Of a stretch of DNA of 22,487 bases, positions 21,774-22,487 are shown one piece after another. Location: assembly GCA_031556405.1 (NCBI GenBank), contig JAVBTC010000085.1, positions 1-22,487 on the forward strand, given 5' to 3'. Source of the DNA: WQZF01 sp031556405 (GTDB taxonomy: Bacteria > Pseudomonadota > Gammaproteobacteria > Burkholderiales > Rhodocyclaceae). The notes under the pieces were generated by a model, which was not told where the DNA came from, ran no database searches, and worked only from the letters and a program-made list of their open reading frames with translations. A program made the translations under genes and the position numbers. Each line of letters starts with the position of its first letter. Within the stretch, counting starts at the first letter, position 1.

Positions 21774-22487
21774 TTTCCGCCGTTGCCGGGAGCGGCGCCG
21801 CCGCTTTTTCCACTCGATTCCCACTCGATCGGCTCGTCGGCCGCTATTCTGCTTCTGCTTCCGCTTCCGCTTCCGCTCCCGGAACCGCGAGCGGCACGGC
21901 ACAGGCGGTCCATGACGGCGGCCCATTCCGGCGCTGACGGCGGCGCGGTGACGAGGATCGTATCGGCGCCGGCATGATCGAGTTTTCTGAGCGCGGCGTA
22001 GAGGTGGTGCGCGTAGGGCACCGGCTCGGCGGGCAGCAGGTAGAACGGTTCGGCTTCGCGCGCGACGCGTTCCGGACGCGCGCCGTAATGCAGCACCGCG
22101 CAGCGCCGCCCGACCTGCTGTTCGATGTCGAACGTTTCCTCGAGCGCGGCGGCGGGCACCAGACGCAGCGGCGTTGCGGGCGCGTAATGCGCGGCCAGCG
22201 TGCCGGAGACACGCGGGAGGGGGCGGTTCTTCACGTTTTCGTCTGCATTTCCGCTCACATCCGTATTCACTTCCGCCTGCGGCATTCCTTCAGGCAGGAT
22301 GCCGCAGACCGCTTCGATCTCCTCCGCTGTGATGTGTCCCGGACGCAGGATGCGCGGCGTTGTGCCGGAAAGATCGAGAATCGTCGATTCGATTCCCACG
22401 GGGCAGGCGCCGCCGTCGAGAATCAGCGCCGGGGCCTCGCGTTCCTGTTTCCTCGGCTGTCCTTCTTCCAGGACGCCCAGTTCCTCG
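21770..22487 (-). CDS. Sua5-type threonylcarbamoyl-AMP synthase, 3' part (partial)
   Basis: The frame is open to the right edge, so the N-terminal part of the catalytic domain is outside the window. The visible part contains LILDGGACPVGIESTILDL, the conserved end of the YrdC/Sua5 catalytic domain, then a linker and the Sua5-specific domain with VSGTLAAHYAPATPL. These enzymes make threonylcarbamoyl-AMP for the t6A37 modification of ANN-decoding tRNAs. The C-terminus has an unusual extension with a Gly-Ser repeat (GSGSGSGSRSR) encoded by hexanucleotide repeats, before a Gly-rich end. GTG 22399 is internal, not the start. It overlaps tadA by four bases, so two tRNA-modifying enzymes are coupled. 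Confidence 0.9.
   Translation of the reverse strand, partial: EELGVLEEGQPRKQEREAPALILDGGACPVGIESTILDLSGTTPRILRPGHITAEEIEAVCGILPEGMPQAEVNTDVSGNADENVKNRPLPRVSGTLAAHYAPATPLRLVPAAALEETFDIEQQVGRRCAVLHYGARPERVAREAEPFYLLPAEPVPYAHHLYAALRKLDHAGADTILVTAPPSAPEWAAVMDRLCRAARGSGSGSGSGSRSRIAADEPIEWESSGKSGGAAPGNGGK
21851..21880 (-). repeat. Hexanucleotide tandem repeat in the Sua5-type gene
   Basis: Five six-base units of GCTTCC type (plus strand, with two single-base variants) run from 21851 to 21880 and encode Gly-Ser/Ser-Gly on the minus strand. Length changes by whole units would keep the reading frame. Confidence 0.75.

Noticed and set aside
1..22487. CRISPR arrays, rRNA or tRNA genes
   Set aside because: No regularly spaced repeats and no rRNA- or tRNA-like sequences were noticed on reading. 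This was by eye only; a tRNAscan-SE/Infernal run would settle it.

Overview
The window looks like chromosomal DNA from a GC-rich Gram-negative bacterium, most likely a betaproteobacterium. That placement is tentative: it rests on codon and base composition, the RF2 frameshift gene, Tat/lipoprotein signals and gene content. No rRNA, tRNA or CRISPR array was recognised. Most genes are ordinary chromosomal functions. One visibly AT-richer accessory block lies near the right end (about 17.3-21.3 kb).

Layout, left to right. (1) 1-3720: the tail of an unknown membrane protein, then a compact plus-strand operon of four small proteins (HMA2-like, a DUF5132-like single-pass membrane protein, two further small membrane proteins). 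These lead by start/stop overlap into a P1B-like P-type ATPase whose usual CPx motif reads SCAL. A strong intrinsic terminator closes the operon. (2) 4008-5112, minus: prfB (RF2) with the classical autoregulatory +1 frameshift. (3) 5212-10337, minus: a membrane-bound multi-PAS histidine kinase translationally coupled to a REC-DUF3369-GGDEF(degenerate)-EAL response regulator, together a probable c-di-GMP phosphodiesterase pathway. (4) 10505-10951, plus: a solitary fliW, divergent from the kinase. (5) 11439-15860: a BOF-domain lipoprotein, a SAM methyltransferase, a cytochrome b561-type membrane protein with a Tat-exported molybdopterin (sulfite-oxidase-fold) enzyme, msrB, and an isochorismatase-family hydrolase. 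(6) 16039-17277, minus: a Cys/Met-metabolism PLP enzyme. (7) 17413-19187, plus: an AAA/ABC-type ATPase overlapping a TOPRIM-like (DUF4276-type) protein, resembling two-gene OLD/PARIS-like defence modules. (8) 19146-21428: a cargo module bounded by two diverged direct copies of about 164 bp covering the 3' ends of the TOPRIM-like gene and of tadA. It holds a small XRE regulator with a palindromic operator and a two-gene operon. The first gene is a putative papain-like cysteine-protease toxin; the second is a cysteine-containing protein with one C-terminal membrane helix, a candidate immunity protein. (9) 21315-22487, minus: intact tadA overlapped by the 3' part of a Sua5-type threonylcarbamoyl-AMP synthase that runs off the window.

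The most interesting region is 17.3-21.4 kb. A putative ATPase/TOPRIM defence pair and a putative toxin/immunity pair are stacked between two conserved chromosomal loci, and a partial duplication of tadA marks how the second module arrived. A family of about 77-83 bp AT-rich palindromic repeats (3904-3986, 11191-11266, 15964-16040) is also scattered through the intergenic spaces.
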